Assembly: GCA_030062745.1 (NCBI GenBank) | Contig: CP099846.1 | Location: 3,038,001-3,102,000, forward strand | Origin: Capitulum mitella | Lineage: Eukaryota; Arthropoda; Thecostraca; Pollicipedomorpha; Pollicipedidae | Direction: 5' to 3' | DNA: 64,000 bases | Shown: piece by piece, positions 12,901 to 24,505 of the stretch | Numbering within the stretch: the first letter of the stretch is position 1 | Layout of the letters: the number at the start of each line of letters is the position of its first letter | Translations under genes and position numbers: made by a program | The notes under the pieces: model-generated | What the model was told of the DNA's origin: nothing | The model's database searches: none | What the model saw: only the letters and a program-made list of their open reading frames with translations

Positions 12901-13905
12901 CCAGGTGCGTCCCCGGCCCGGCCGAGACGTCGCAACGTCCCGGCAACGCCAGCACGACGCTCCTCAGTTTTTTCTGCCCTTGCCTTTCTCTGTTCTGCCT
13001 CGTCTTGCAACATGAACACAACCTGAACAAGCAGCTCTTTTGAGCGAACAATCTGCATGTTTCCATGTATTCACGTTGTTCAGCAGAATAATTTTAGAAC
13101 GCGCCCAAGCGCTTCTTGGCCATCAGTCTCGTGTGACCTATATCTTTTATTAGAAATGATACAGTCGTGATATGTGACGGTAATGGCATTTCTACTCAGT
13201 AGGTGATGATTATGTCGTTTGGAGGTGTATGTGAGTATAAGGGTATGATCTTATAACATTTGCAAGAATATACGAGATTCTTATAAGATCTGTTATATTC
13301 ACGTATACTCCGAAACGACGTGTGGCGAGGAGAGGTCTCGTTAGTGTTATCGAGGTATTAGGTGGACATACCAGATCAGAGACAGACTTTGTTAAACGCA
13401 GGCATACCTTATATTATGTCGTCATAGTCACATGATTACACACTGCTACCGAATGCACGTGGAAGAAACGATTTTTGTGTGGTATGATGCTGCATCGGTT
13501 GTTGCGGTCACGTGACTTTATAAACTTAGCATTCCGGTGGTCGCGGAGAAGGCAGTTAATGCCGCTGATGCTCCAAGATATTGCTCCTCGTATCGTTATA
13601 TCCGGTAGTGATCTGTATGTTATCTCTTATTGCCGTTGGGTGGACGTAGGGTATGCGAGGTCATGAGGTCAGTTGCATGGTCGAAATGGTTGCCGACCGT
13701 ATGCAGAACGGTTGCCCTCTGCGCTTCGTACCGCCGATGGATAAGCGTACCCGATTGGCCGTCAGGCGGCGCCACTGTTCGCCTCGCATTTCAGAGCCGG
13801 AGAACGGATGGGCCGCAGGAGCCGCCCGTGTTCTCACCGCCGGACATTTACCACTCAGAAGACTATTTCCACCAGAGGAAGGAGCCGCCGGGAATGCCCG
13901 AGTGA
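6914..13905 (+). CDS. BLOC1S4: BLOC-1 complex subunit 4 (cappuccino homologue), 4 coding exons
   Basis: Join 6914..7006, 11444..11509, 11824..12042 and 13795..13905; about 162 aa, all introns phase 0. In the known family this protein is a coiled-coil subunit of the cytosolic BLOC-1 complex, which sorts cargo from endosomes to lysosome-related organelles. The match rests on motifs in the right order. Exon 2 reads LDVAVEDMLAKLEEF. Exon 3 has SETVPRVFSAR, then GRVDAMEAFV, then ARLEEQVERAERQL (a helix). The last exon ends with PPVFSPPDIYHSEDYF, matching the family's conserved EDYF tail. Human BLOC1S4 is about 217 aa, with a longer N-terminus. The ATG at 6914 is chosen because the exon opens at an acceptor (TTTTTTTCAG) at 6901. 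The exon-1 donor is GTGTGT, rather weak. Intron 1 (4437 nt) holds Penelope debris; intron 3 begins with the donor minisatellite. A possible AATAAA lies at 14785-14790. Identity is inferred from memory of the family. Confidence 0.85.
7261..8912 (-). mobile_element. Decayed Penelope-like element (RT plus GIY-YIG endonuclease)
   Basis: Read on the minus strand from about 8912 down, this shows the reverse transcriptase start (SLFTNEPVQQTTKLILTSV). Next comes a non-coding block (about 8280-8630), then the RT catalytic region near 8134-8162 (IYCRHVGDIFV, where the expected YVDD is degenerate). The motif KVYRKPTDYSRCINGASECP, typical of Penelope-like elements, follows near 7940-8000. Further down, SVVYQFQCPYKVC and NYIG (about 7440-7500) mark the GIY-YIG endonuclease, followed by frameshifts and stops. 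It sits in intron 1 of the BLOC1S4 gene and cannot be active. Confidence 0.8.
8913..10105 (+). mobile_element. Second decayed Penelope-like element, inverted to the first
   Basis: Plus-strand frames show DLESLFTSVLVQETIKFIA (about 9016-9075) and QTNGLAIGSPRGCLFASMYM (about 9195-9255), the RT motifs A and B region. A non-coding block (about 9423-9800) follows that is the inverted counterpart of 8280-8630. Then come RLTMHLHEGTPIQRM and the endonuclease C-terminus (about 9930-10100). Catalytic RT motif C and the EN start are missing. The junction with the previous copy is a near-perfect palindrome with arms 8868-8900 and 8920-8956. Confidence 0.75.
12027..12918 (+). repeat. 23-bp minisatellite made of copied 5' splice sites
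   Basis: About 38 tandem units, usually 23 bp, each contain CTGTTCCAG followed by GTGCGT (GTACGT in two early units). The first unit is the real end of BLOC1S4 exon 3 and its donor at 12043. The array is therefore a tandem amplification of an exon-intron boundary. Some units are shortened (around 12230-12250, 12345-12365, 12400 and 12450), and units alternate CCCCGG, TTCTCGG and CCCTGG spacers. All three plus frames stay open across it, so the long ORFs here are repeat artefacts or possible intron-retention products. Confidence 0.95.
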
Positions 13906-16092
13906 CGTCATTGCCGTCCGGGAGTGGCGTCGTTGACTTGTTTTTGACGACACTGTGACTCGAAAGTGACGCCACGGTGATTTGACAGTGGCGCCATTGA
14001 GACCTGCAAGTGATGGCAGACGGTTTGAATCTCCAAGACCTTCAGTATGGTTTTTATTACTGAGGGCTGTGGTTGTACTATAATAGCCTGACGTTTGCTT
14101 TATCATGGAGAGTTATGGGTTATTATGGGATTGATGTCGTGGCTAGATAATTTTGGAAAATCGCGCTGATGGCAGTGAAATTGGCTGGAAACCTGTCTTT
14201 GGCATTCCATTAGTAACATTGTATCGAATGTGAACGGGTGCCCACCAATTGCTGTCTGTAGGCATTATTCAGTGCTTTGCATTATACGTGTGTGAAATGG
14301 AGTGATAGGGTTTGAGGGCTGTTTATTCCTAATGTTTATCCGAGTTGAATGAAGGTGATAGTCCGCGTCATTTCAAATGCAACAACTTATTGAATAGGTA
14401 AAAGATTCACAACGTGGCCACTTAAGTTCGGAACCTGCCGTTGTCGTGAAAGCTTGTCTGTTTCTGAGATGAATTTGAAACCTTGGGTCCTATGTGGACA
14501 TGTGCTATTTACGTCCATGTGTTTTCCTTTTCTTGTCAGCATTGGCTGGGTCATTTCTTTCCACTGCTTTTTATGGCGAACGTTGCATATGTTTTTTCTA
14601 AGATTTCCATAGATACCAATATGATGCATTGCTTCTTTTCCACTTCATCAAAGGATTGTTCCACTAGGCCACTTATACGTTTGAAGTTTTTCTTTGTGCA
14701 GTCTCCCAGGCCACCAGATGTGCTGTGTTGTTTTCATTCATATAGTCTGCTTTATTGGATGACAGCCAAGTGTTGGACATGCGTAATAAACTTTTCATGT
14801 ACCGGTTGGTGAATGACCACTGAATAGACGGATGTGGTTTTGAGCTCCGAAGAAACGATGCAGTTTCGGGTGCTGCTTTCATATCAGGCGTTTATGAGAT
14901 GCTTGTGTGTTCCAAAACGTGACAAAACAACCAAAAGTGTTCCAAAACGTAATCAGTTATGAATGAGACCGTTTGTGGTTTGCTCGTTACCTACGGAATG
15001 AGTTCTCTCCTGTTCACATGTATGTCTAGCTGAAAACAAATATTGCTAGTTCGGCCATGTATGACACGAAGCAGACGTGAGCAAGTCGCCGGACGTCAGT
15101 GGCCCCACGGTGGATGACTACAGTACAAACTGTTAATCAACAGCCAGAGGTTACCTGACGGCAAAGCCGCGAGACGGCAGTCTGGGGCACGAAATCAGCC
15201 GGCGGTCAGGCCGTGCGCTTTTTACACGAAGGTGGAAAAATTGCAGTGGGGTTGCAAAACGTAGCTCGTACATATGTACAACTTCTAATTTACCGTACGG
15301 AAGTTACGTCAGGAATGTTCTCGAGACACTGCCGGTAAGGTCTTTCGAGGCGATTAAAATGCCCGCACAAATATGATGTAAGAAAGATTTGAAACTCGCA
15401 TAAAAATGTAAAAAACAAAATAAGTGCCTATTTCTTAATAATGCTGAGAGATTCAACTCAGCCTAAGCACTGAGAAGCTTTTAAACATTTCCCTGGAAAG
15501 AAAGTAATTGGGACTGTTTGTGAATTATATTCAAGTAACTATGCAAACACTGGGAAGCGATAGCTCTGGTTTTCATTGGTCGCATGACAACGTTCAAGTG
15601 TACCGGTAAGTACCAACGCCGACTATTCCTCCCACGTGTACAGCGATGGAAAGTGTAGGTGTCGGGCCCTCAATTGAATCGGATAAAAGAGAGAGGGAGA
15701 CGTGCGGGTGGTCCGGCCGCCGCTCGCCGCGGGTGTGTCCAGTGGGGGCTGGTCGACAGGTTTGCGTGCCGGTCAGAGGAGCGGTTGGCCTTGCCTCTGC
15801 CGTTTGTTTACCTGGCCGTCCGGACCCTGGCAGTGAACCCCGCCGCGCTCAATGCCAAGCCCTCTGCTCTCTTCTCCAACCTCCCCCCCCCACACACACA
15901 CGCCTCCACGCCGGACGCCTCCGCGGGTTGCTAACCTGCCAAGGTCAGCACTGACATGCCGTCTGAAGTTGTCGTCGCGTGCTCTCTGAGAGCATTTTCG
16001 GCGATTAATGCAGTGTCTGGCAATAAACAAAATTGCCGCCAATAGACGACCACGTCGAAGATAAATCTTGTAATAGCAATTGTAATCCCTTG
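13906..16092. other. 3' flank of BLOC1S4, no further gene recognised
   Basis: The last exon ends at 13905. The next clear AATAAA is at 14785-14790, which would give a 3' UTR of nearly 900 nt; this is only a guess. A GC-rich patch at about 15640-15940 has short overlapping open frames but no recognisable protein. I see nothing else. Confidence 0.3.
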
Positions 16093-16273
16093 CGGGGGTG
16101 TCGGTTTCTGTAAACAATTGGATGGGCCGAGCCGAGGGCCCGAGAATGTAACCTCCCCCAGATTTGATTTCCTCAATGGATTTAGCCCACTTTATTTTGA
16201 TGTACAGAAAGTTTTTGTTAGTATTTATCGAATAGAAAATTGCATATGTCCTGATGTATAGAGGTAAATTTAT

Positions 16274-16321
<48 letters not shown>

Positions 16322-16325
16322 ATAA

Positions 16326-16366
<41 letters not shown>

Positions 16367-16563
16367 ATATAGATAGATACATCACTTGATGCCTTATTCT
16401 GTATTTTCCGCCTGTCTCTTATCTATTGTAGCCGTTCTTTTCGTTTTTATTGCCGATTTGCCTTAACCGGCAGAAAATATTATCGGGCCAAAACCAACAT
16501 CGGAGGGGCCCAAATCATTATGAGGATAGGGCCCTCTTAAAAAAATTAAGATCGACATCCCTG
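16093..16563. mobile_element. hAT-like miniature element, family D, with central (TA)n
   Basis: The ends are degenerate inverted repeats (GGGGGTGTCGG at the left; GATCGACATCCCTG at the right). TCCCTTG is repeated directly on both sides (16086-16092 and 16564-16570), consistent with a 7-8-bp target duplication. The interior matches the copies at 39412, 44681 and 49562. Its middle is an AT dinucleotide tract (about 16276-16366) that includes a palindrome centred on ATATGATATAAAT. It has no coding capacity. Confidence 0.7.
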
Positions 16564-17503
16564 TCCCTTGCAGTCGTAACATGCAAGCACATACATCGAA
16601 AACGCTAGGTATATGCTTTCGAAACACTTCATTTTTCTAAAGCCCTAAAACATCGCGTCTTGACTGAGATCGCCGGCCGCCATTTGGCTTTATTGACCGG
16701 CTACTTGAAAATATTTTTGAGTTTATGAGGGCTTTTAGTAGGTTATTTCAAAATGGTCGATTTCAAAATATGTCACTGCATACATATTTTTTACTGCAAA
16801 CAGGTAATCTATCATACTGCGACACTGCTGCGACGCCCTAAGATGATTCCCCTACCCCATAATTCTCACTGACAGTAGCAAAATCCCCTCATCTACCCCA
16901 TCACTCGCTATCACTTAATTTGCTAGAAAAATACCGTCATCTACCGTCAGTTGTGGAAAGCTACGGTGCATGAGCACTTCAAGTAGCTTTCCATGAAAGC
17001 CCACCGTCAAGACTTTTCTGAGTGCAATTTTCGCGTGGCAAACATGGTCCAGTTAACATTTCCGCCGCCGCCGCCGCGCCCGCCGACCGCGCCGCCGCTA
17101 AAGCTGGCTATGTCGGCTGTATGCCCCTATGTCATAGAAACTCCGGCATCTGTTCACTGTACTGCTGGCACTCTGGCGGCCGGGTGTATGGGGGGTTAGG
17201 AGGGTGGAGGACGACACAATGTCCAAAAGATGCTGAGCTGGATCTTCTATTGGCGATCAACAGCATGATTGCAGGTAACCCGTTTTGATCTTTTTGATGA
17301 TCCGCCAGGTACGCCGTCGACTTGACAAAAGTTCCACAAATCTGGGGTGTTGCCATGGCACCACCCTACTTTTGAACGTGGTACAAACTAAAGCCTAGAG
17401 GCCGCCAAACATGCTACCCCCGTTCTTACGCTCATCTAGATATGTGTGTAACAAGCTAACAAAATTCCTTTATGAAGTGGATCAGATTAGTGGTGATTCT
17501 GTA
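16564..17503. other. No gene recognised
   Basis: Apart from a CCG-rich stretch at about 17060-17100, which yields short proline-rich frames, I see no supported feature in this interval. Confidence 0.3.
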
Positions 17504-18981
17504 CAGGCACGTAGCTAGATTTTTCCTCAGGGAGGGGCCAAATACCAAATTTTGGCATATGCCACCGGTATATGGCGAAATTTGTACGAAAAAGCAACAA
17601 CTTTAACCCTATTCCCGGCAGGGGGGGCTGAATCCGCCCCCTCGGGTTTTTTGCTTGCCAATTCTAGGCTTTTTAACGCGGCTTCACGAAACTTGGTGAC
17701 TTTTCCTAACTATTCTTTCTACGCGCCGTGACAAAATTTCAAAATTCCATTTTGCTCAGGGGCTGAGCCAGGCAACGTTTTTGGGAGGCACCTCACGCCA
17801 TTTTTGGTCATGTTCAGGGCAAAAGGAAATTGTCTGTCAAAAACAGAGTTTTTAAGATAAAACTTAAAACTTTATATGGATGAATATCTAACTAGTTGGG
17901 CAATGTGCAGATGTATTTTCGCTCATCTGAGGTCAATTTACAAGGTCAGGTCAAGGTCAAAAGTCAGTTTGTTTTTTGCAATAATTTCGGTGCCATTTTT
18001 CAAATGCCAAACCCGGAATATATATGACGTAGAACGGTGCCCTCTACTTGTGTATCAAGGTTCAGCTTGATATCAGGTCGGGTCACGGAGCTATGACCTA
18101 AAATGTCAGTGCGCGTACCCTATATAGCAATCGCCATAAAATGAAATTTCTGAAATAGAGTGAATTCAAATGATTGAAAACGTTTACAGATAATATTAAA
18201 TGGACACGAGATCATTCCAAGTGATCCCTAGGTCACTGGGGGTCAATTAAGGTCAAAGGTTACAAGTTGGTCTGAAGAACGTGTGACCATGACAGTTTCT
18301 CCTTTTTTCATGTCCCTGGCACCGCCTATGCTAACATTATACAAACATTATGATGCGATTTGTACTTCTTTAGCATAACACGACTAGCAGAAGCCAAAAA
18401 AAGTTTTTGCTGTTTTTGTTCATTCAGTTAATAGAAAACTAATCCTCCTATTTTTAAAATCCTGTGAACGCCCATGAATTTTCTCATAATTTCAGATTTG
18501 TGTACCCATGGTAAAATCCCTATCCATAATCTCTCGATTCATGCCAGTTTTATTGAAATCGGTCGATAAACCCGGAGTTATAAGAAGTCCAAAAATACCC
18601 CTTATTTTGACATTTTTGCCTCCTGTATCCACATGTTTCACAATTTCGAGAATTTCTTTTTATAAAAATGTAGTTCACGTCATGGCAAATCGATTGCCGT
18701 TTGTTGCGATAAAATCGAACGAGTAGTTCTCGAGATCTCAGAGGGGGGGGGGGGCGAATCCGCCGCCCCTGCCGGGAATCGGCCATACTGTCTAGCCGTC
18801 CGGGAATAGGGTTAAGTAACTTACCTCATATTTAACGCACCGGAAACATATGTTTGCTTTTGCATTGCATATGCGATCGCTTTTACGTATTCCTGCGAAA
18901 TCGCTATATATTTAGTGTAGACCGTTTGGCTCAGGAAGGGGACTGATGGCCCCATGCCCCCCTCCCTTGGCCACGTCCCTG
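17504..18981. mobile_element. hAT-like miniature element, family C, split by a nested insertion
   Basis: The element starts CAGGCACGTAGCTAG and ends GGCCACGTCCCTG. A perfect 8-bp direct duplication, ATTCTGTA, flanks it (17496-17503 and 18982-18989), as expected for the hAT superfamily. Its own sequence is only about 265 bp (17504-17602 and 18816-18981), because a 1.2-kb family A element has inserted at a TTAA inside it. Intact relatives are at 28299-28652 and 60853-61106. Confidence 0.85.
17607..18811 (-). mobile_element. TTAA-flanked non-autonomous element, family A copy 1
   Basis: The ends are inverted repeats CCCTATTCCCGG and CCGGGAATAGGG, directly flanked by TTAA (17603-17606 and 18812-18815). 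Terminal CCC/GGG next to a duplicated TTAA is the signature of piggyBac-type transposition. The 1205-bp interior has no transposase and is rich in AGGTCA/TGACCT half-sites (for example around 17943-17960 and 18228-18262). It is in the opposite orientation to copies 2-5 and is nested in the hAT-like element. Confidence 0.85.
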
Positions 18982-18989
18982 ATTCTGTA

Positions 18990-20078
18990 TTCGCTTAACT
19001 GAGAAAAATTCAGCATGCTTGGAAATGATGCCAAACTGCTCTTTCCATTTGCCAGGGTATGTTGTTGACTAACGTCGGTATCAGCAAAAAACCACCAATT
19101 TACCAGAATGCAGGCATCTCAAACGACGTTGTCAGTCGTGCGCGTTAATTGTTTGTAGGGGTTCAAGCGCAGCTGGGACAGCGCAGCGCGGCCTGTTTTG
19201 GCTGGGCTCGGCTCGGCGCTGACCGCTCCGACCTTGACGATCCTCAAGGTCACGGCCACGCCCCTCTCGGAATAGGCGGGTGCGTACCGCCAGGGGCCGG
19301 ACGCCGCCGTTCTGGCCGCAGGCTCCCCTCCCCTCGCCGAATACCCCGTGACGGGCGGGATGCGTGACGCGTCACGCGGCGCGCTCACCTCGCAATAATC
19401 GGGATGTGGCAAACGAATCGGGACGTTCCCATCGTCGAATAAATCAGGCTCCGGACTGGAGACGTGCCTAACTGCAAACGGATTTGTCCGCTCACGAAGT
19501 TGCGGAACCCGAGAGTCAATGACTTGTTTTAGTATAACTCACTGAGTTCCGCCTCGCATCGTAACTATTTTCAGAATTACGAGGCAGATAGGTCACCAGT
19601 CTTCAATAAAAGCGTTGCTGAGCGGTTAGTTCTTTTTCTGCGGAAGCACTCAGCTTCATGGATGATTCAACGGGACTTTTTCAGATGTTAGCTTGGTAAG
19701 CTATCATTAACTGCGTTACTAGTTAGGGCATGTATGACATAAAGCCGACGCCGTGAGCAAGTTGTCGATGGTTCACGATGAATAAATGGCCATTGAACTT
19801 GAATCTGAACTTTTTATGATGCGCGTTTCAAAATATAAAACAGTTTACTTTTTCGGTAGCGTTACTTTTTTATCCGCATGCAGTGGGTGTCTGACAGCCG
19901 AGCCGTCTGATACGAAGCTGCGGCACAAAATCGGCCGGGCGTTAAAACGTGCCCTCTGTGCGGGGGAGAAGGAGAATTGCCAGCCGGCATATTTTTTTCT
20001 AGCCTAACTCTTTGGTAAAACGTTAGAGCATCGAAAGTTTGTGTCTGCTGCTGTACCCCGAAGGGATTCTTTGCAGTT
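18990..20078. other. No gene recognised
   Basis: A GC-rich patch lies at about 19150-19400, with a 97-codon minus-strand frame (19119-19412) and an overlapping plus frame. Neither resembles a known protein or ends at convincing splice sites. The remainder shows nothing. Confidence 0.3.
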
Positions 20079-20082
20079 TTAA

Positions 20083-21294
20083 CCCTATTCCCGGAGGGCT
20101 AGACGATATGGCCGATTCCCGGCAGGGGGGGCGGATTCGGCCCCCCCCTGAGATCTCGAGAACTACTTATCCGATTTCATCGCAACAAACGGCAATCGAT
20201 TTGCCGTGACGTGAACTACATTTTTATAAAAAGAAAATTTCAAAATTTTGAAATTTGTGGATACAGGGGGCAAAAATGTCAAAATGGGGGGTACTTTTGG
20301 ACTTCTTATAACTCTATTGTTTATGGACCGATTTCGATGAAACTGGCATGAATCGAGAGATTATGGATAGGGCTTTTACCATGGGTATGCAAATTTGAAA
20401 TTTTGAGATAATTCATGGGCGTTCACAGGGTTTCAAAAATAGGGGGATTAGTTTTCTAATAACGGAATGAACAAAAGAGGCCAAAACACTTTTTTAGCTT
20501 CTGCTAGTCATGTTATGCTAAAGAAGTACATATCGCATTACAATGTTTGTATAATGTTAGCATAGGCGGTGCCAGGGACATGAAAAAGGGGGAACTGTCA
20601 TGGTCACACGTTCTTCAGATCAACTTGTGACCTTTGACCTTAAATGACCTCCAGCGACCTTGGGGTCACCTGGAATGATGTCGTGTGCATTCAATATTAT
20701 CTGTAAGCGTTTTTAATCGATTGAATTCACTCTATTCCAAAAAATTCATTTTTTGGCTTTTGCGATATAGGGTACGCGCACTGACATTTTAGGTCATAGC
20801 TCCGTGACCCGACCTGATATCAAACTGAAACTTCGTACACAAGTAGAGGGCACCTTTCTACGTCATATAGATTCCGGGTTTGGCATTTGAAAAAACGGCG
20901 CCGAAAGTATTGCAAAAAAACAAATTTTGACTTTTGACCTTGACCTGACCTTGTAAAGTGATCTCAGATAAACAAAATTACATATGCACATTGCCCAGCA
21001 ATTTAGCTATACATTCATATAAAGTTTTAAGTTCTATCTTAAAAACTCTGTTTTTGGCAGACATTTTTCTTTTACCCTCAACATGGCCAAAAATGACCTG
21101 AGGTGCCTCCCAAAAACGTTGCCTGGCTCCGCCCCTGAGCAAAATAGAATTTCGAAATTTTGTCACGGCGCGTAGAAGGAATAGCTAGGAAAAGTGACCA
21201 AGTTTCGTGAAGCTGCGTTAAAAAGCCTGGAATTGGCAAGCAAAAAACCCGAGGGGGGGCGGATTCCGCCCCCCCCCCCCTGCCGGGAATAGGG
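20083..21294 (+). mobile_element. TTAA-flanked non-autonomous element, family A copy 2
   Basis: TTAA flanks at 20079-20082 and 21295-21298 enclose 1212 bp. It begins CCCTATTCCCGGAGGGC and ends TGCCGGGAATAGGG. A subterminal repeat of the CCGATTCCCGGCAGGGGGGG type follows the left end. The interior contains eight perfect TGACCT/AGGTCA hexamers, among them TGACCTTTGACCT near 20628 and a TGACCTTGACCT run near 20935-20952. No coding region is present. This is the cleanest copy in the window. Confidence 0.88.
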
Positions 21295-21298
21295 TTAA

Positions 21299-24238
21299 AT
21301 TTGAAAATCGCTGTATAACTTTTCCACAGTAGCTCGATCCAGTCGGGAGAGCTGTCCCGCGGTCCGTCCGTCGACGGTGGCGGACGGCCGCCCGCGTGTC
21401 GTGCCGGAGGATGGACATGACGTTGCTCATGGAGCAGCTGCTGCCGGACAGCCTGCTACAAACCAATGTGGGGAGTTAGCCTGCGTGATAAATTTACAAC
21501 CAAGGGCAATGGTTGCCTGCATCATGTCAGTCGAGAACCGCCAAAGTTATGTGATGAACGTGAAATATTTTGTCCTTTTCCTATGCATCCGTCCAAACGA
21601 TCTCAACAAAGCTTTCTCGGGAGACAGTTCATACTATGAAAGAATTTACCCGGAAGCACAGGCGACTCACATGCAGTCAATAAAAGTCAACGGGCACTTT
21701 AAATGCATGATGAATACAGGTGTCCCACGCATAGGAAAGCTAAATCACCTGAGACCATGCAATTGTCAGTTAGTGAAGAAGCAGCATTCCTTCTTTTCTC
21801 CAGATCTACCCAAATGATCTCATTTGGATTTAGTGAGGATGCATTTTGCTGACGTCGGTTGATTTTGGGTGACCCCATACAGTATGTCCCAACTACTAAT
21901 AATCTACCAAATTGCCTTATCTTTGATTTTAACAAAAAATGCCCATCATGATCAAATACTGACCTGGGTTGGCGTCAGCTAACCTGGCTAAGGTCTGTCT
22001 CATCGTCCAGCATACTGTTGCATCATTCACACTAAGGCTCCAGAAAATTGGGTTGCGAACAGTTCAGTAGATCTGGGTAAAAAGGGTGCTATTTGTCCGA
22101 TTTAACTTTGTTTGACCTTCATTTACTTTACTTTCACTATGCAAGCTAACTCCCCCCCCCGAAATCGTTCCACTCGGTGGAACAGATCAGGAGAACGAGG
22201 TGAAGCAAAATGTGTCCACTCCACGGAGTATATAATCATTACACTCAACTGTTCAAATTCAAATGCGCACGAATTATTTTGTACTGAAAGGGAGCTGAGT
22301 CAGTAATGTTTCCGTAAGGCCGATTTGTGTGCGATTTGCGGAAAGCTCTTTCGAGATGACTAAAATGTCCACATAAATGCATTTTTTCCACTAATTTGTA
22401 AATAATTCCTACGGGTTTAGCCCACAACTGTCTGTGGGAGGCGTTGAATCGTCCGCCTGGAAAAAAATTAGTTAAACTGTTTTCTGGACACGGTCAGAAG
22501 AGCACCGATTTTTTTCCAACGTACTGTGCGTACAGCTCACACAGCAGTTTGTTGCAACAGTGCAAGGTGTTTTGTATGTTGACGTTTGGCGGTTTTATGA
22601 AGATTTCAGCTGGCGAGTAAATTGGTGTCGTCCGTTTGACGCTCTGAACGACCGGTATGGAAATATCGGCTTTTGCAATGTTGTGAAACATTCTGAGAAA
22701 GTGTGCAGCATAGGGCAAACTGACTCGTAGGGTCATTCAGCGGCGCCATATTGGAGATTATTAGCGTACTTGTGATGCTCTTAGTATGAAACTACAAATG
22801 TTGCGATATTGCATGCATACGGTAATGGGACGATTTGAAGGCTTTTTGTGCCTAAAGATCGTGGAAGATGTATTTCTTTAGAATTTCTCGCCCAAATGGG
22901 TCAGGAAACATGCATTGCATGACCAAGTATAACGGACGTAAAATTTGACCTATACTGTGACCTTGGACTTTGATAATTTAGGGTTAGGGTCCTCTCAAAA
23001 TATGGGTTGAAGCTCCCAAACACATTGCCATACAAACTTTAGGCTTGGTCTGCTTTTCAATGCGATTAGGCAACTCTGGAGAAAGGGGTCACTTTTGGGT
23101 GTTTGACCTGACCTGTGACGCCATGAGTAACTCGAAAGTAAAGGCATCTTTATATACCAGAACCGCAGGGTTCGGTGCTACCTATTGCCGTTTTGAATTA
23201 GCCGAATCGGGGATTAATTTCCGAGATAGACGAGGGGCGTTAACCCCCACCACCCGTCAATGAAGGCGGGGAAATACCCCAGTCAATCCCGGGCTTAAAC
23301 TAGACTAAGAACTGTGCAGTTTTAAGACGTTTCTCTGATTTGACTCACATTTGTCCGAAAAATTATCTATCCTCAGCAACACAATGGAAGTCAATTTCAG
23401 TTTTAACCAGAAAGCTTTATTTGCATCTATTTTTCCAGTCACTCCTCTCCCGCCTAGCCTAGGCCTCAATGGAATGAATCTACAGTACAACTTGATGTCA
23501 TAGCTGGTCGTGTCGATCGTAGTGGCCGAGTGTTTCAGATACTTTGTTTGATATCCTGACTGTATTGACTGGGAGCGTTTACTATGCTGCCTAGATTTGT
23601 AGAAACATGCGGAACGAAAGTACGTAAACTACTGACGCCAAGCAATCTTTGCCAGTCAAGGAGATTGGCAGATAAAGTGAAGAATATACACGAAGGGCTT
23701 GTCACTACCTGGCAGCTTAGTTATGCGGTTAAAATATCAAGCTCCTGGCGTCAAGACCTGGAAAGGAGTCCGACACTTCTGGTTTGGGTGTCCTATTCTG
23801 CAAGCAGCACAAAACGTTGGCCGCAAAATGACCCAAACGTCTACCGACCGCTAAATGTCGGCCGCTGAAATGGCCGATGATGCACCACCATCCTTGGACG
23901 ATGTGACGCAAAGAAAATGAAACTGACGCAGCGAAACAGAGGCGAGAACTAAAACTAATGTCACCGCAACGGGCAAGAAGGCTGTTAACCTACACAACTG
24001 TGGCTGATATCTACCTTTACTGGATTGTAGAATCTAGTCTACAGCTTTCCTGAATGAGAAAACGTTTGTGCGTGGCATAGCACCTCTAATATCTCTTGCC
24101 ACAACCCAACAGCTCCCTGCAACCAAACAACGATTAACGTTCGTTTCGCTGAAAAAACCTGGTGATTTTTGCGACGAGCATGAAAAAAAGTTTTCCTCTT
24201 CAACTACCGAATCGAGGAGAGCTGTCGTGGACGCAAGA
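21299..24238. other. No gene recognised
   Basis: A GC-rich segment at 21360-21480 contains a small frame beginning MDMTLLMEQLLPDSLLQT (about 21413-21478). It looks protein-like but has no partner exon or homologue that I recognise. The other open frames (for example 23584-23868) show no family features. No RNA gene or intact repeat was recognised. Confidence 0.25.
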
Positions 24239-24505
24239 GGACTGGACAGACGTGGCTGGTGGACTAAGCAAATGTGACCGATGGACTGACACAGATGTGA
24301 CTAGTGGACTGGACAGACGTGACTGGTGGACTGGACAGACGTGACCAGTGGACTGGACAGACGTGACCGGTGGACTGAACGGACGTGACCATGGGACTGG
24401 ACAGACGTGACCGGTGGACTGGACACACGTGACCGGTGGGCTGGACAGACGTGACCGATGGACTGGACAGACGTGACCAGTGGACTGGACAGACGTGACC
24501 GATGT
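24239..24505. repeat. 22-bp minisatellite, about 12 units
   Basis: Degenerate tandem units of about 22 bp carry the core GTGGACTGGACAGACGTGAC. Units vary at the base before GGTGG (CCGG, CCAG, CCGA). The array ends about 245 bp upstream of the promoter of tyrosine-rich gene 1. Minus-strand open frames across it are repeat artefacts. Confidence 0.85.

Noticed and set aside
11623-13066. Long open frames (311-469 codons) on both strands across 12027-12918
   Set aside because: They are produced by the 23-bp repeat, which stays open in several frames. Only the exon-3 part (11824-12042) has homology.
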